A DNA stretch of 64,000 nucleotides from the NCBI GenBank assembly GCA_014904985.1, contig MU129030.1, forward strand, positions 1 to 64,000, given 5' to 3'. The position numbers and the translations under genes were made by a program. The DNA comes from Hydnum rufescens UP504. Taxonomy: Eukaryota > Basidiomycota > Agaricomycetes > Cantharellales > Hydnaceae. Below the pieces are notes generated by a model, which ran no database searches, was not told the origin of the DNA, and worked only from the letters and a program-made list of their open reading frames with translations. Positions 36,329 to 44,007 of the stretch are shown piece after piece (positions within the stretch are counted from its first letter, which is position 1; every line of letters starts with the position of its first letter).

Positions 36329-39182
36329 TTAAGTAGCCCTGGTTTGTAGCGAAAATTTGCACATATGAACATATGAAGGAGGCTGTTGATACAACAAAAC
36401 TAAAGGGGCAAGAATTAATATGGTAACCGTTAAGGAGGGTGAATGATCCTCAAGAATAACGCAATTTGGAGAGAAAAATTCACCCCAAGAATCCACGAAA
36501 TCTCGGGCCAAAGAATCTTCTTCATCGTCAACTTCGTCGTCTGAAACGCTTTCTAACTCACCTTCCTCTGCAGCTTCTTCTGCCCTTCTGTCGAGAGAGT
36601 TGACATCATCGCCGTCATCCCCATCGGTGTCGTTTGGGCTCCCACTTGGCGGCTCCATCTCTGATCCTCTGTCATCACTCTCGGAGGCATTGTGCTTAAA
36701 ATTCAATTTTCAGCCCAGAGGGCCCACGGCGATTTTGAGAGACCTTGAATTGTTTCGCGAGAGGCAATACAGCCTTGTCCTTCCCTCAGTCAACGCACTC
36801 GAATCCCTTGATCCCTTTCGTGAGATATCTGCGGAGACAAGATGATAGACCTTTGTTGGGGAGTCAGGAATGAAACGGAGATTCATCAAGTAGCCCACCT
36901 AGCATCGCCGGGTAAACTAGAATAGCTGGCGCACTCATAATCATCAACATCTTCGACCTTGCTTTCATTTAAGAGGGCATCTGCCTCCTCGTCAAGTCAA
37001 CGGCTGCCCAATCAATGCTGGCTCTATTCCTATCAACCCCTTGCCACCGGAACCGAGGAACTCGTTTCCCTCAACTTCACTGCTTGAGGTTAACGATGAA
37101 CATCCAGGGGCAAAGTTTGATCCTGATTCTGCCACTGCCCCTACAGTGGGCCCCGGACGGGGAGGGGATGATGGCCCATTGTAGGAGCTACCGTCGACAG
37201 GATCAGCAGATAGGAGGGGGAATGATGCACCACTGGGAGATGGTCCAGGACGTTGAGCGCCCACGGGGTCCATAGCGTGGAGCATCGCCTCGTATGGCGC
37301 CTCAGGCATCCTCTGCCATTGTGATACGCAACCCCAATGCCACTGAGGGCGGACAACGTGTGCGCCCGGCCTCTGTTCCCCACGATCTGTTTTTTTTGAA
37401 TGTAGGTGAAATGGCACACCGATATCAGTTCTAATAGGCCGATAACGGATGCGTGGCAAATACCTTCATCACGATTACATGAGTAATACTTTCCGTCCAT
37501 GTGGGATAACATATTGCGCTGAATTTCTGGGCTTGCCGCCAGATAGGATGCCTTGAGAAACACAGATCAAGGATGTGGCCACTTCGAGTGACGACACATC
37601 ACAAACTCACTCGCGTGGGTCCATATTGACAGGAAACACGTTCTAAAAGGTAAAACACAATCCAGAGAAGGGTTGTGGTTTTATCGCTTGGATGATATTC
37701 TAGAATAGGTTTATGGGGTTTAAAAGCGAAGAGACCAGGAAAACCTCACTTACTTGGACCATGGGCAGGGGCCCGCCCTCGTTCTTCATTTTGAGTAACT
37801 TCGAAAGCCCCATAGAACCGCCAATGAATTTCCGTTAAGATCTGATTGCACTGCAATTAACGTCAGAGTGAATTGTAATCATGGGGGGGAATATGTGAAA
37901 CTTACCGCAGCAATTCGACCAAGCTCCTGATCGACGTGCAACAAAATCTTGTGTTTGGTCTTCGGCTTCAACAAGCGCGGCCTGAATCATTCTCTGCACA
38001 ATTTTCTTCTGAAGTTGAGGATCCATCTTCGGACCCAATATCATTCTGTTTCGGACTGGGGAGGGTGCCCTCTTCGGCCTCTATCGCTCTCATGGCCGAG
38101 TCGTTCTTGCAGCTTTGCCGAAGGACGTTCTTCCACGACGACTTCGATGGCCTTGGACTGGGCACGGGATAATACCCTATTTAAAAGATCATTAGTGGCG
38201 GCGGAAGCTTCTTCGGCAGCCTCCAAATCAGGGGAGTGTTAATTCACGTCGGACCTTAATCTAGGCAAGAAGGGAGTCAATCCAAAAAGGGGAGCAGGAG
38301 TGGAGGAAGGTGACGAAGAGGAAGGTGGATGAGAACGAGGGGCAACCGACCCCGTAGCTACGGAAGAGGGGGGTGCGGTGGGACCTGGTGGTTTGGGGAG
38401 ATGGACAGAGTTGATATCACCAATCCCAAGGAGGAAATCCTCTAAGTTAGAGATCAATGCGAAGTCTCTAAGGATTTTTTTGGCATTCCACATGCATGGA
38501 ATGACTTTCACGACATTCGGGTCATCGGACCAAACGTCGGACCGGTGATCAATGACAACGACCATACTCTGGTCGCTAGGAAACAACCTTTGGAGGTTCT
38601 TGGCAGTCATGCCTGCGAAGCGTCGTGATCTTTAAATTGCCGATTCTTGGAAACAAATCAAAGATCCCACTCACTCCCACTCTCGTCTCGAGTAAGCACG
38701 CGTCCGCCGAACACGCTCCCGTCCGGATCAGGACTTTTGCAAACCTCCAGAGCATACGCACGGGTGCCCATAGTATAGATGTGCATTTCATACAACCCTT
38801 TCGTTCGAGCGAGGAAAACCGGGAGGCCTGGCCTACAGTAAACTTAATACATATACACATATCGACCCTCCTAAACATACCTTGGCTTGACGTAATAATA
38901 GCACCCACCGTGTTCCACATTTGGTTTCACCCCGTTCCGCCATGTCTACCCCTCACCACCTAATTTGAATCTCTTGACGTCTTTAAGCGCTTCCCAATTA
39001 GGGTTTACTTCATCGTCGTCGTTGTCGTTACCCAAGGCCTGTGGCGGCTGAGAAGGATCCCCAGAGGTCCTCTCGAGTTTGGGGTTTTGTTTGGCTTCGA
39101 ATCGTTCCGAATCCTCCATCCACTCCCCGACTGTTGGGTCGACTGTGGCATGTACGACGGTCTGATCCAGGTCCACAATGTC
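36329..39182 (-). pseudogene. FCP1: RNA polymerase II CTD phosphatase FCP1, 5'-truncated by a Copia LTR
   Basis: The catalytic FCP-homology domain begins abruptly at IVDLDQTVVHATVDPTVGEW (39179 down), with the DxDxT nucleophile motif at about 39174-39159. It continues GCYYYVKPR, a GLPVFLARTKGLYEMHIYTMGTRAYA-type block, DPDGSVFGGRVLTRDESGS and QRLFPSDQSMVVVIDHRSDVW, then FLLGIGDINSVHLPK. Downstream is a BRCT domain (PIWRQAQKFSAICYPTW, ITHVIVMK, VVRPQWHWGCVSQWQRMPEAPYE, about 37560-37290). The C-terminus is acidic (DDEVDDEEDSLA, 36540-36480) and ends at 36329. FCP1 removes phosphate from the Pol II CTD and is essential in yeast. The expected N-terminal region (roughly 150-200 residues) is absent. 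The sequence upstream of residue I is Copia LTR and leader. Confidence 0.85.
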
Positions 39183-39390
39183 GGTAATCAAGACATACGG
39201 ACAATATCTATTATGTAAACATTTCCTTTTTTATCCCACTCGCCCCTTATACAGTTCTCCGGATAGAGCCGGCTCTCCTCAGTCCTCTATAACGAGACTG
39301 AGGTGAGCCGAGACTAGTTTAGTCTACACAACCTTTCCCCACTCATTCATTACATTCCTTTCTCCCAGTCTATTATCTAGTCTCTCGATA
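39179..39390 (+). repeat. Probable Copia 5' LTR (single copy)
   Basis: Inferred, not proven by a second copy. It begins TGTCGG where FCP1 similarity stops and ends just before the primer-binding site. It contains an imperfect hairpin around 39276-39303 (CTCAGTC...GACTGAG). The left edge could be a few bases off. Confidence 0.5.
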
Positions 39391-39403
39391 GGTTATGGGC
39401 CCA
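39391..39403 (+). other. Primer-binding site complementary to the initiator-tRNA anticodon arm
   Basis: GGTTATGGGCCCA matches the half-tRNA(iMet) primer site known from the Drosophila copia element (complement of the anticodon stem-loop). It overlaps the ATG at 39395 used by the long open frame. Confidence 0.7.
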
Positions 39404-41605
39404 TCGACTCCATCTTCTAGTACTGCCGTGCCTACTGCTGTTCCCTCATCTGCCCTTCCTATTCCATCTACTACCATGGCAATTTCTGCGGATCCAACTG
39501 GACGCTTATTCGCATCAATTCCGAAGCTTGCTAATGACGGTGGGAATTTTATGCTGTGGAAGTATCGCGTAAGAGAGATTCTCGAAGCGCGTCGCCTACT
39601 TGATTATGTCACTGGCGACAATATACAAACTGAACCCAGCATTGGCGATGTGAACCATGGTGACTGGATTAACAAGAACCGCGAAGCACGACAGCAGATT
39701 ATGCTTACACTCAAGGATGACCCACTCCTTGGCGTTATGCACCTAGACAATGCTGCGGCTATCTGGGATGCCCTTTGTACACGCTATGAAGGAACCGGTG
39801 TCCAAGCCATCTCATATTTAATGAGTAAAATTTGGCGCGAGCAATTTAATGATAGCTCGGACTTGCAAACGCAGATAAATGAACTGCGTGCAAGTGCCCT
39901 TAAACTCAAAAACCTTGGATTCACACTCCCTGACAACATTCTCGCTATCGCTATTCTCCTTTCCCTTCCACCCTCATACGCCAATCTCCAGACCTCTATT
40001 GGGGTTACCGCTGATGAAAAGCTCGACTCGCATAAAGTCACGACCCTGATTCTTGCAGAACAGCAACGGAGGCGCGAGACCGGCGAGGCCGCATTCAGAG
40101 CTCATGCAGCTAAGTCAAATAATGGAAAGGACACGAAGGACGGTAAAAAGTACAAGAAGTGCACAAACTGCAAACGTCTTGGACATACTGTGGAGAAGTG
40201 TTACTCAAAGGGTGGTGGAATGGAGGGACAAGGGCCTCCAAGACGAGATGAGAAACGGGACGAAAAAGGAAAAGTTGCCGAAACCTCTGCCCAATCAAAT
40301 ACAACCGACTCAAAGCCAATCGCACTCTTCATGGCCAGCATAGATGACGACGAAGGCGACGATGAGCATGTAGAAGCACATGTTGCTAACCGACTCGTAA
40401 TGCCAAAGCACCGCGAAGGATGGATTGTTGATTCTGGGGCATCAGCACACATGTCGGCACACCGAAATTGGTTTACAACATACCAAAAGATCCATCCACC
40501 ACGTCGTGTCTGGCTTGGTGATCACCGGTACATAGAGGCAGTGGGCGAAGGCCGTATCATGGTTGAAATGGCCGTTGGCAGCGGAAAGTCCATCCCTGGA
40601 GCTTTCCAATCCGTCCTACATGTCCCCGATCTAAATGGAAATCTGATCTCGGTGCGACAACTTGGCCGCTCAGGCTGTTCCACACAATTTACAGCAAACG
40701 AGTGCACTATCCGAAATGCCAAGAATGAGATCGTCGGACTTGCCCCGGTTAACGGAAACCTGTATACACTGCAAGTCTCGGTCTGTGCTGAGGAGAAGGC
40801 ATATATTAGTACCGTCAATACATCGGAGGAACATGGTCTTGCCATCGGCTCATTCTCTTCCCGGGCGTCTATCGAGATTTGGCACTGTCGACTTGGGCAT
40901 ATCAACTACGACTCTATTCGGCACATGGCCAACAAGAACTTAGTCAGAGGAATGGAGATTTCACCTGACTCAAAGGCACCCCCATCAGTCTGCACCCCCT
41001 GTGTCGAAGGAAAGCATGCTCGTACCCCTATCCCAAAAGAAACATCAACACGGGCCGATGTGGTACTCGGACGTGTGTTCTCGGATGTTTGGGGTCCAGC
41101 CCCTGTGGCTACACCTTCAAATGAGCGCTATTATACCCTGTTTGTTGACAATAAATCCCGCCGTATCAACATCTCACTCATTAAGCACAAAAGCGACACT
41201 TTCGCTGAGTATAAATCATTCGTTGCACGTGCTGAAAATGAAACCGGCCAACGAGTCTTAACCCTACGGTCAGATGGTGGCGGAGAATATGGTTCAAAAG
41301 AGTTTAAATCTTACCTTAAAGAAAAGGGACAAAAGCACGAACTCACGAACCCAGACACCCCTCCTGAAAATGGTGTTGCTGAATGTGCAAACGGTTACAT
41401 CGTAGGACATGCCCGGTCCTTACTTCAGGATTCGGGACTCCCAAAGGCTTTCTGGGGGCATGTGGTCCAACACGCGGTTCACATTCACAATGTAACGCCA
41501 TCATGCGCACTGCCTGAGAGCATTACCCCTCACGAGGCCTATTTTGGTCAGAAACCAAACCTATCTCTTCTCACCTTGGTCAGTCATCTAAGCCTACCTA
41601 GTTAG
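39395..41605 (+). CDS. Copia gag-protease-integrase polyprotein, 3'-truncated
   Basis: A 736-codon open frame. Residues about 45-225 are a gag (UBN2-type) domain with NFMLWKYRVREILEARRL and AAIWDALCTRYEG. A CCHC zinc knuckle follows (CTNCKRLGHTVEKC, about residue 250). The aspartic protease active site is in WIVDSGASAHMSAH (about residue 345). The GAG-pre-integrase HHCC module contains WHCRLGHINYDSI. The integrase core has VFSDVWGPAP (first D), LRSDGGGEYG (second D) and PPENGVAE (E). After HEAYFGQKPNLSLL the frame runs into unrelated sequence and stops. The frame itself has no internal stop, so the truncation is a deletion or recombination and not point decay. Confidence 0.93.
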   Translation: MGPSTPSSSTAVPTAVPSSALPIPSTTMAISADPTGRLFASIPKLANDGGNFMLWKYRVREILEARRLLDYVTGDNIQTEPSIGDVNHGDWINKNREARQQIMLTLKDDPLLGVMHLDNAAAIWDALCTRYEGTGVQAISYLMSKIWREQFNDSSDLQTQINELRASALKLKNLGFTLPDNILAIAILLSLPPSYANLQTSIGVTADEKLDSHKVTTLILAEQQRRRETGEAAFRAHAAKSNNGKDTKDGKKYKKCTNCKRLGHTVEKCYSKGGGMEGQGPPRRDEKRDEKGKVAETSAQSNTTDSKPIALFMASIDDDEGDDEHVEAHVANRLVMPKHREGWIVDSGASAHMSAHRNWFTTYQKIHPPRRVWLGDHRYIEAVGEGRIMVEMAVGSGKSIPGAFQSVLHVPDLNGNLISVRQLGRSGCSTQFTANECTIRNAKNEIVGLAPVNGNLYTLQVSVCAEEKAYISTVNTSEEHGLAIGSFSSRASIEIWHCRLGHINYDSIRHMANKNLVRGMEISPDSKAPPSVCTPCVEGKHARTPIPKETSTRADVVLGRVFSDVWGPAPVATPSNERYYTLFVDNKSRRINISLIKHKSDTFAEYKSFVARAENETGQRVLTLRSDGGGEYGSKEFKSYLKEKGQKHELTNPDTPPENGVAECANGYIVGHARSLLQDSGLPKAFWGHVVQHAVHIHNVTPSCALPESITPHEAYFGQKPNLSLLTLVSHLSLPS

Positions 41606-41760
41606 GTACCACTTCCGGGGCAGATAATGGTACCTAAGGAGGTCCCATCACTATTTCGGCCGAAATGGCCATTTTTATGATTTCCTCCTGGCCCAGAATT
41701 GGCCGAAATGGCCGAAAATTGGCCGAAACTGGGACTTAGAGATTCTCAGACAACAGGGGA
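41602..41760. repeat. Inverted repeat TTAGGTACCA and GGCCGAAA motif cluster
   Basis: TTAGGTACCA (41602-41611) and its exact inverse (41628-41637) flank 16 bp. Next comes a perfect 14-bp palindrome, ATTTCGGCCGAAAT (41653-41666), and further GGCCGAAA words at about 41701, 41710 and 41722. It sits between the broken end of the Copia element and the hairpin array. It may mark the end of the array element. Confidence 0.7.
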
Positions 41761-41959
41761 CTATACGGGCTTATCGGGGATAATCACCATTATTTATTAT
41801 TATATTCCCCCTCTGGTGTTTCATTTATAATTATTTATTTATTATCATTATCATCATAAATATACCACCCCGGGTGGGGGCAGTTTTCATTTGGCAGTCT
41901 TCTATTTTATTCTTATTAACTTATTTATTTATCTATCTAAAAATTCAACTAAAACAACA

Positions 41960-41987
41960 TACCACACCCGCAGTAGCGGGTGTGGTA
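41960..41987. repeat. Hairpin H1, unit 7
   Basis: TACCACACCCGC, loop AGTA, then a perfect 12-bp return arm. It lacks one CA step relative to the other H1 copies. Overlaps the GTATGT donor at 41957-41962. Confidence 0.85.
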
Positions 41988-42124
41988 CACTCCGTTGATT
42001 CATCAGGAGCTTGGACGGGGCCATCTGATGTTCAGATGCAGGCTCAGGGGGCATATCGCCAGGTGTTGGGTGGTATTCATTGCATGAGAATCTGGAAAAA
42101 ACATGAAGTTAGAAATTCAAAGCA

Positions 42125-42160
42125 GCGCAAAAAGAGTAGCTAACGCTACTCTTTTTGCGC
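42125..42160. repeat. Hairpin H2 in intron-like block 42092-42193
   Basis: A perfect 16-bp stem with loop TAAC. The stem carries AAAAAGAGTAGC instead of the commoner AAAGGAGCAGC, with every change matched on the other arm. Confidence 0.9.
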
Positions 42161-42203
42161 CACTTGCATATAAAAATTTAAAAAAACACGTACTTAGTAG
42201 CAC

Positions 42204-42229
42204 CACACACCCGCCCTAGCGGGTGTGTG
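42204..42229. repeat. Hairpin H1, unit 6
   Basis: CCACACACCCGC, loop CCTA, GCGGGTGTGTG. 11 paired bases. The adjoining donor is damaged (TACGTG). Confidence 0.88.
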
Positions 42230-42396
42230 ATACCTTCCTTTGCTTTGTACTGGGCACTGCTGCCTTGGGCGGGCGTGACTTGGCGGTTCACCATTGAGCG
42301 GGTCGTTAGGGGGTCGCGGCTGTCCGTTGTCGTGGTTTCGGGAGCTTCAAATTCAATCCTAGAATGATAACGTACGTTAGTGAAAAAATTCGAAGC

Positions 42397-42434
42397 GACG
42401 CCAAAGGAGCAGCTTGTGCTGCTCCTTTGGCGTC
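42397..42434. repeat. Hairpin H2 in intron-like block 42359-42467
   Basis: A perfect 17-bp stem GACGCCAAAGGAGCAGC with loop TTGT. The outer stem has CCAAAGG where other copies have CAAAAGG, paired by CCTTTGG. Confidence 0.92.
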
Positions 42435-42473
42435 ACTGTACATACAGAAATTTTAAAGAAAAAACACCTAATA

Positions 42474-42507
42474 GTACCACACACCCGCTTCAGCGGGTGT
42501 GTGGTAC
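42474..42507. repeat. Hairpin H1, unit 5
   Basis: A perfect 15-bp stem GTACCACACACCCGC with loop TTCA, the longest H1 copy. Confidence 0.92.
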
Positions 42508-42686
42508 TCGTCTTGCCGTCGGGGTACCCAGTGTTCCATTTCGCGGGTTGGTGTTCTTGTGGGTTTCGTTTGGCGGGTGCGCCGCCGTTCTCGTGTGTTT
42601 GCTTCGTGGGGTCGTGGGTCTGTGGGTTCAGATGACAACCTAAAATAATAAATAATACATTAGTAAAAAGGAAAACAGAAAAGCCA

Positions 42687-42720
42687 CGCAAAAGGAGCAG
42701 CGTACGCTGCTCCTTTTGCG
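42687..42720. repeat. Hairpin H2 in intron-like block 42640-42750
   Basis: A perfect 34-bp palindrome: arm CGCAAAAGGAGCAGC, centre GTAC. As the centre is itself self-complementary, the palindrome has no unpaired base on paper. Confidence 0.93.
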
Positions 42721-42759
42721 CGGTTATACTTATACACGGTGCATACTTACCTTAAAATT

Positions 42760-42789
42760 ACCACACACCCGCTTTGGCAGGTGTGTGGT
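42760..42789. repeat. Hairpin H1, unit 4
   Basis: ACCACACACCCGC, loop TTTG, 13-bp stem with one C-A mismatch. Lies 9 nt from a GTAAGT donor (minus strand). Confidence 0.88.
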
Positions 42790-42950
42790 TCTGTTTGCGC
42801 TTTCTGTGGTCTCGCGCTGGTCCTGGGTTTCGCCTCGTGGGCCGATGGTGGGTGGGTTTCGTGGCTTTCGTTTGGCGGGGGTTCGTTGTGGGTTCAAATA
42901 ACAACCTAGAATAGTAAATAATACGTTAGTAAAAAAGAAAAAAAGCAAAG

Positions 42951-42990
42951 CCACGCAAAAGGAGCAGCGTACGCTGCTCCTTTTGCGTGG
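42951..42990. repeat. Hairpin H2 in intron-like block 42906-43006
   Basis: A perfect 40-bp palindrome: outer arm CCACGCAAAAGGAGCAGC, centre GTAC. It is the longest in the array. Confidence 0.93.
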
Positions 42991-43015
42991 TTGTACATAT
43001 GCTTAGCTTAAAATT

Positions 43016-43045
43016 ACCACACACCCACCAAAGCGGGTGTGTGGT
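43016..43045. repeat. Hairpin H1, unit 3
   Basis: ACCACACACCCAC, loop CAAA, 13-bp stem with one A-C mismatch. The adjoining donor is mutated to CTAAGC. Confidence 0.87.
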
Positions 43046-43206
43046 TCCGTCTGCGCGTTCTGTAGTCTCACGTCGTGGGTTTCGTCTGGTGGGCTGAACG
43101 TGGGCAGGTGTCGTTTGGTCGGGGTTCTGGCGGGTTGCGTTCGTAGGTTTCGTTAGATGGGGGGGCTTCGTCGTGAGCCCAGATGACAATCTAGAATAAT
43201 AAATAA

Positions 43207-43228
43207 GTCGCTGCTCTTTTTGCGCCGC
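43207..43228. repeat. Half hairpin H2 in shortened intron-like block
   Basis: Only the right arm (GCTGCTCTTTTTGCGCC) is present. The left arm and the TACTAAC branch site are missing, and the block is 63 bp instead of about 105 bp. Confidence 0.8.
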
Positions 43229-43260
43229 TATATCTATGGGGAACGGGACTCACCTTAGAT

Positions 43261-43292
43261 GACCACACACCCGCCGCAGCGGGTGTGTGGTC
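43261..43292. repeat. Hairpin H1, unit 2
   Basis: A perfect 14-bp stem GACCACACACCCGC with loop CGCA. Close to a GTGAGT donor on the minus strand. Confidence 0.92.
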
Positions 43293-43441
43293 TGGCCCGG
43301 TTTCACTCCTCGGTTCGCTGGTCGGGTGTGGTGAGTTGTCGTGGTTAGGGGGGTTGGTGGGGGTCCTGGGTTCAGATGAGAACCTAGAAATCAGGATAAT
43401 AAATAAATAACATGTTAGTAAAAAAGAAAAAAGAAGCTACA

Positions 43442-43471
43442 CCAAAGGAGCAGCTTATGCTGCTCCTTTGG
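43442..43471. repeat. Hairpin H2 in intron-like block 43384-43503
   Basis: A 13-bp stem CCAAAGGAGCAGC with loop TTAT. The outer flank no longer pairs. Confidence 0.88.
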
Positions 43472-43512
43472 GGCAATCACATTTATACCTAGATATTACT
43501 TACCTTAAAATT

Positions 43513-43542
43513 ACCACACACCTGCGGAAGCGGGTGTGTGGT
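43513..43542. repeat. Hairpin H1, unit 1
   Basis: ACCACACACCTGC, loop GGAA, 13-bp stem with one G-T wobble. Lies 9 nt from a GTAAGT donor on the minus strand. Confidence 0.9.
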
Positions 43543-43800
43543 TCGTCGGGTCCTGTGGTCTTGCGCCATACGTTCTTGTTTGGGGGTTTCGTTTGGTGGG
43601 TGATCGTTGGCTGGTCATTGTTGGTGGGTTTCATTCGGGACTCGTTGTTTTGGCGGGTTGCGTTGTTGGTTTTCGTTTGGCTGGGGCGTTGTCATTTCCA
43701 CCGGGGGGCGGTTCCTTTGGCGGGTCTTCATTTTGCTGTTGGTAGTAAGGCGATAACCTAGTATAATAAATAACGTGTTAGTAAAAAATTAAAACCAGTG

Positions 43801-43830
43801 TAAAGAGAGCAGCATCTGCTGCTCTTTTTA
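43801..43830. repeat. Hairpin H2 in intron-like block 43758-43859
   Basis: TAAAGAGAGCAGC, loop ATCT, 13-bp stem with one wobble. This is the most diverged H2 copy and lies at the 5' (minus-strand) edge of the array. Confidence 0.85.
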
Positions 43831-43860
43831 TGCCGTTGTGGGTACACGACGTTACTTACC

Positions 43861-43938
43861 TTGTATACAACCACTATGAAATAGAAGTCACTATGACATA
43901 TATATCATCTGCCATTGCTATGAAATCCTTGTATACAA
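43861..43938. repeat. Two TTGTATACAA palindromes
   Basis: TTGTATACAA at 43861-43870 and CTTGTATACAAG at 43927-43938. On the minus strand the first ends as ACAAG directly at the first GTAAGT donor of the array. They may be a duplication at the junction between the array and the KDZ element. Confidence 0.7.
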
Positions 43939-44007
43939 GAAGTACTCTCACCATAATACTCTTCCCACCCAAGACTTTGTGCTACCCATGGAAATAATTG
44001 GTATTGC

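Larger units (their letters stand above)
39179..41580 (+). mobile_element. Ty1/Copia retrotransposon, truncated after integrase
   Basis: Contains a likely 5' LTR (about 39179-39390), a primer-binding site (39391-39403) and one long open frame with gag, zinc knuckle, protease and integrase. It breaks off near 41573 in the integrase C-terminal region. Reverse transcriptase, RNase H and the 3' LTR are missing, so it cannot move on its own. No partner LTR was found in the window. Confidence 0.9.
41957..43860 (-). repeat. Exon/intron-like array with two alternating hairpin families
   Basis: Read on the minus strand, units of about 240-285 bp repeat seven times. Each has an exon-like block ending in hairpin H1 (CCACACACCCGC-N4-GCGGGTGTGTGG) some 8-10 nt before a donor, then an intron-like block carrying hairpin H2 (GGAGCAGC-N4-GCTGCTCC inside A/T-rich flanks). 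Blocks read as exons: 43504-43757, 43254-43383, 43007-43190, 42751-42905, 42468-42639, 42194-42358, 41963-42091. Blocks read as introns: 43758-43859, 43384-43503, 43191-43253, 42906-43006, 42640-42750, 42359-42467, 42092-42193. Donors are GTAAGT (two), GTGAGT, GTGTTT, and mutated CTAAGC and TACGTG. Acceptors are mostly TAG, with a TACTAAC-type branch site 15-30 nt upstream. Exon lengths are not multiples of three. No conserved protein is seen apart from TTHPxxRVCG, which the palindrome itself imposes. Confidence 0.8.

Noticed and set aside
42377..43189. Protein-coding frames with TTHPxxRVCG repeats
   Set aside because: The peptide is forced by the H1 palindrome in either strand. Block lengths are not multiples of three and the rest of the frames do not align.
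41957..43860. Array hairpins as bacterial-type terminators
   Set aside because: GC-rich stems next to T-runs look similar, but the surroundings are fungal nuclear DNA, the hairpins are paired with spliceosomal signals, and they recur as tandem units.
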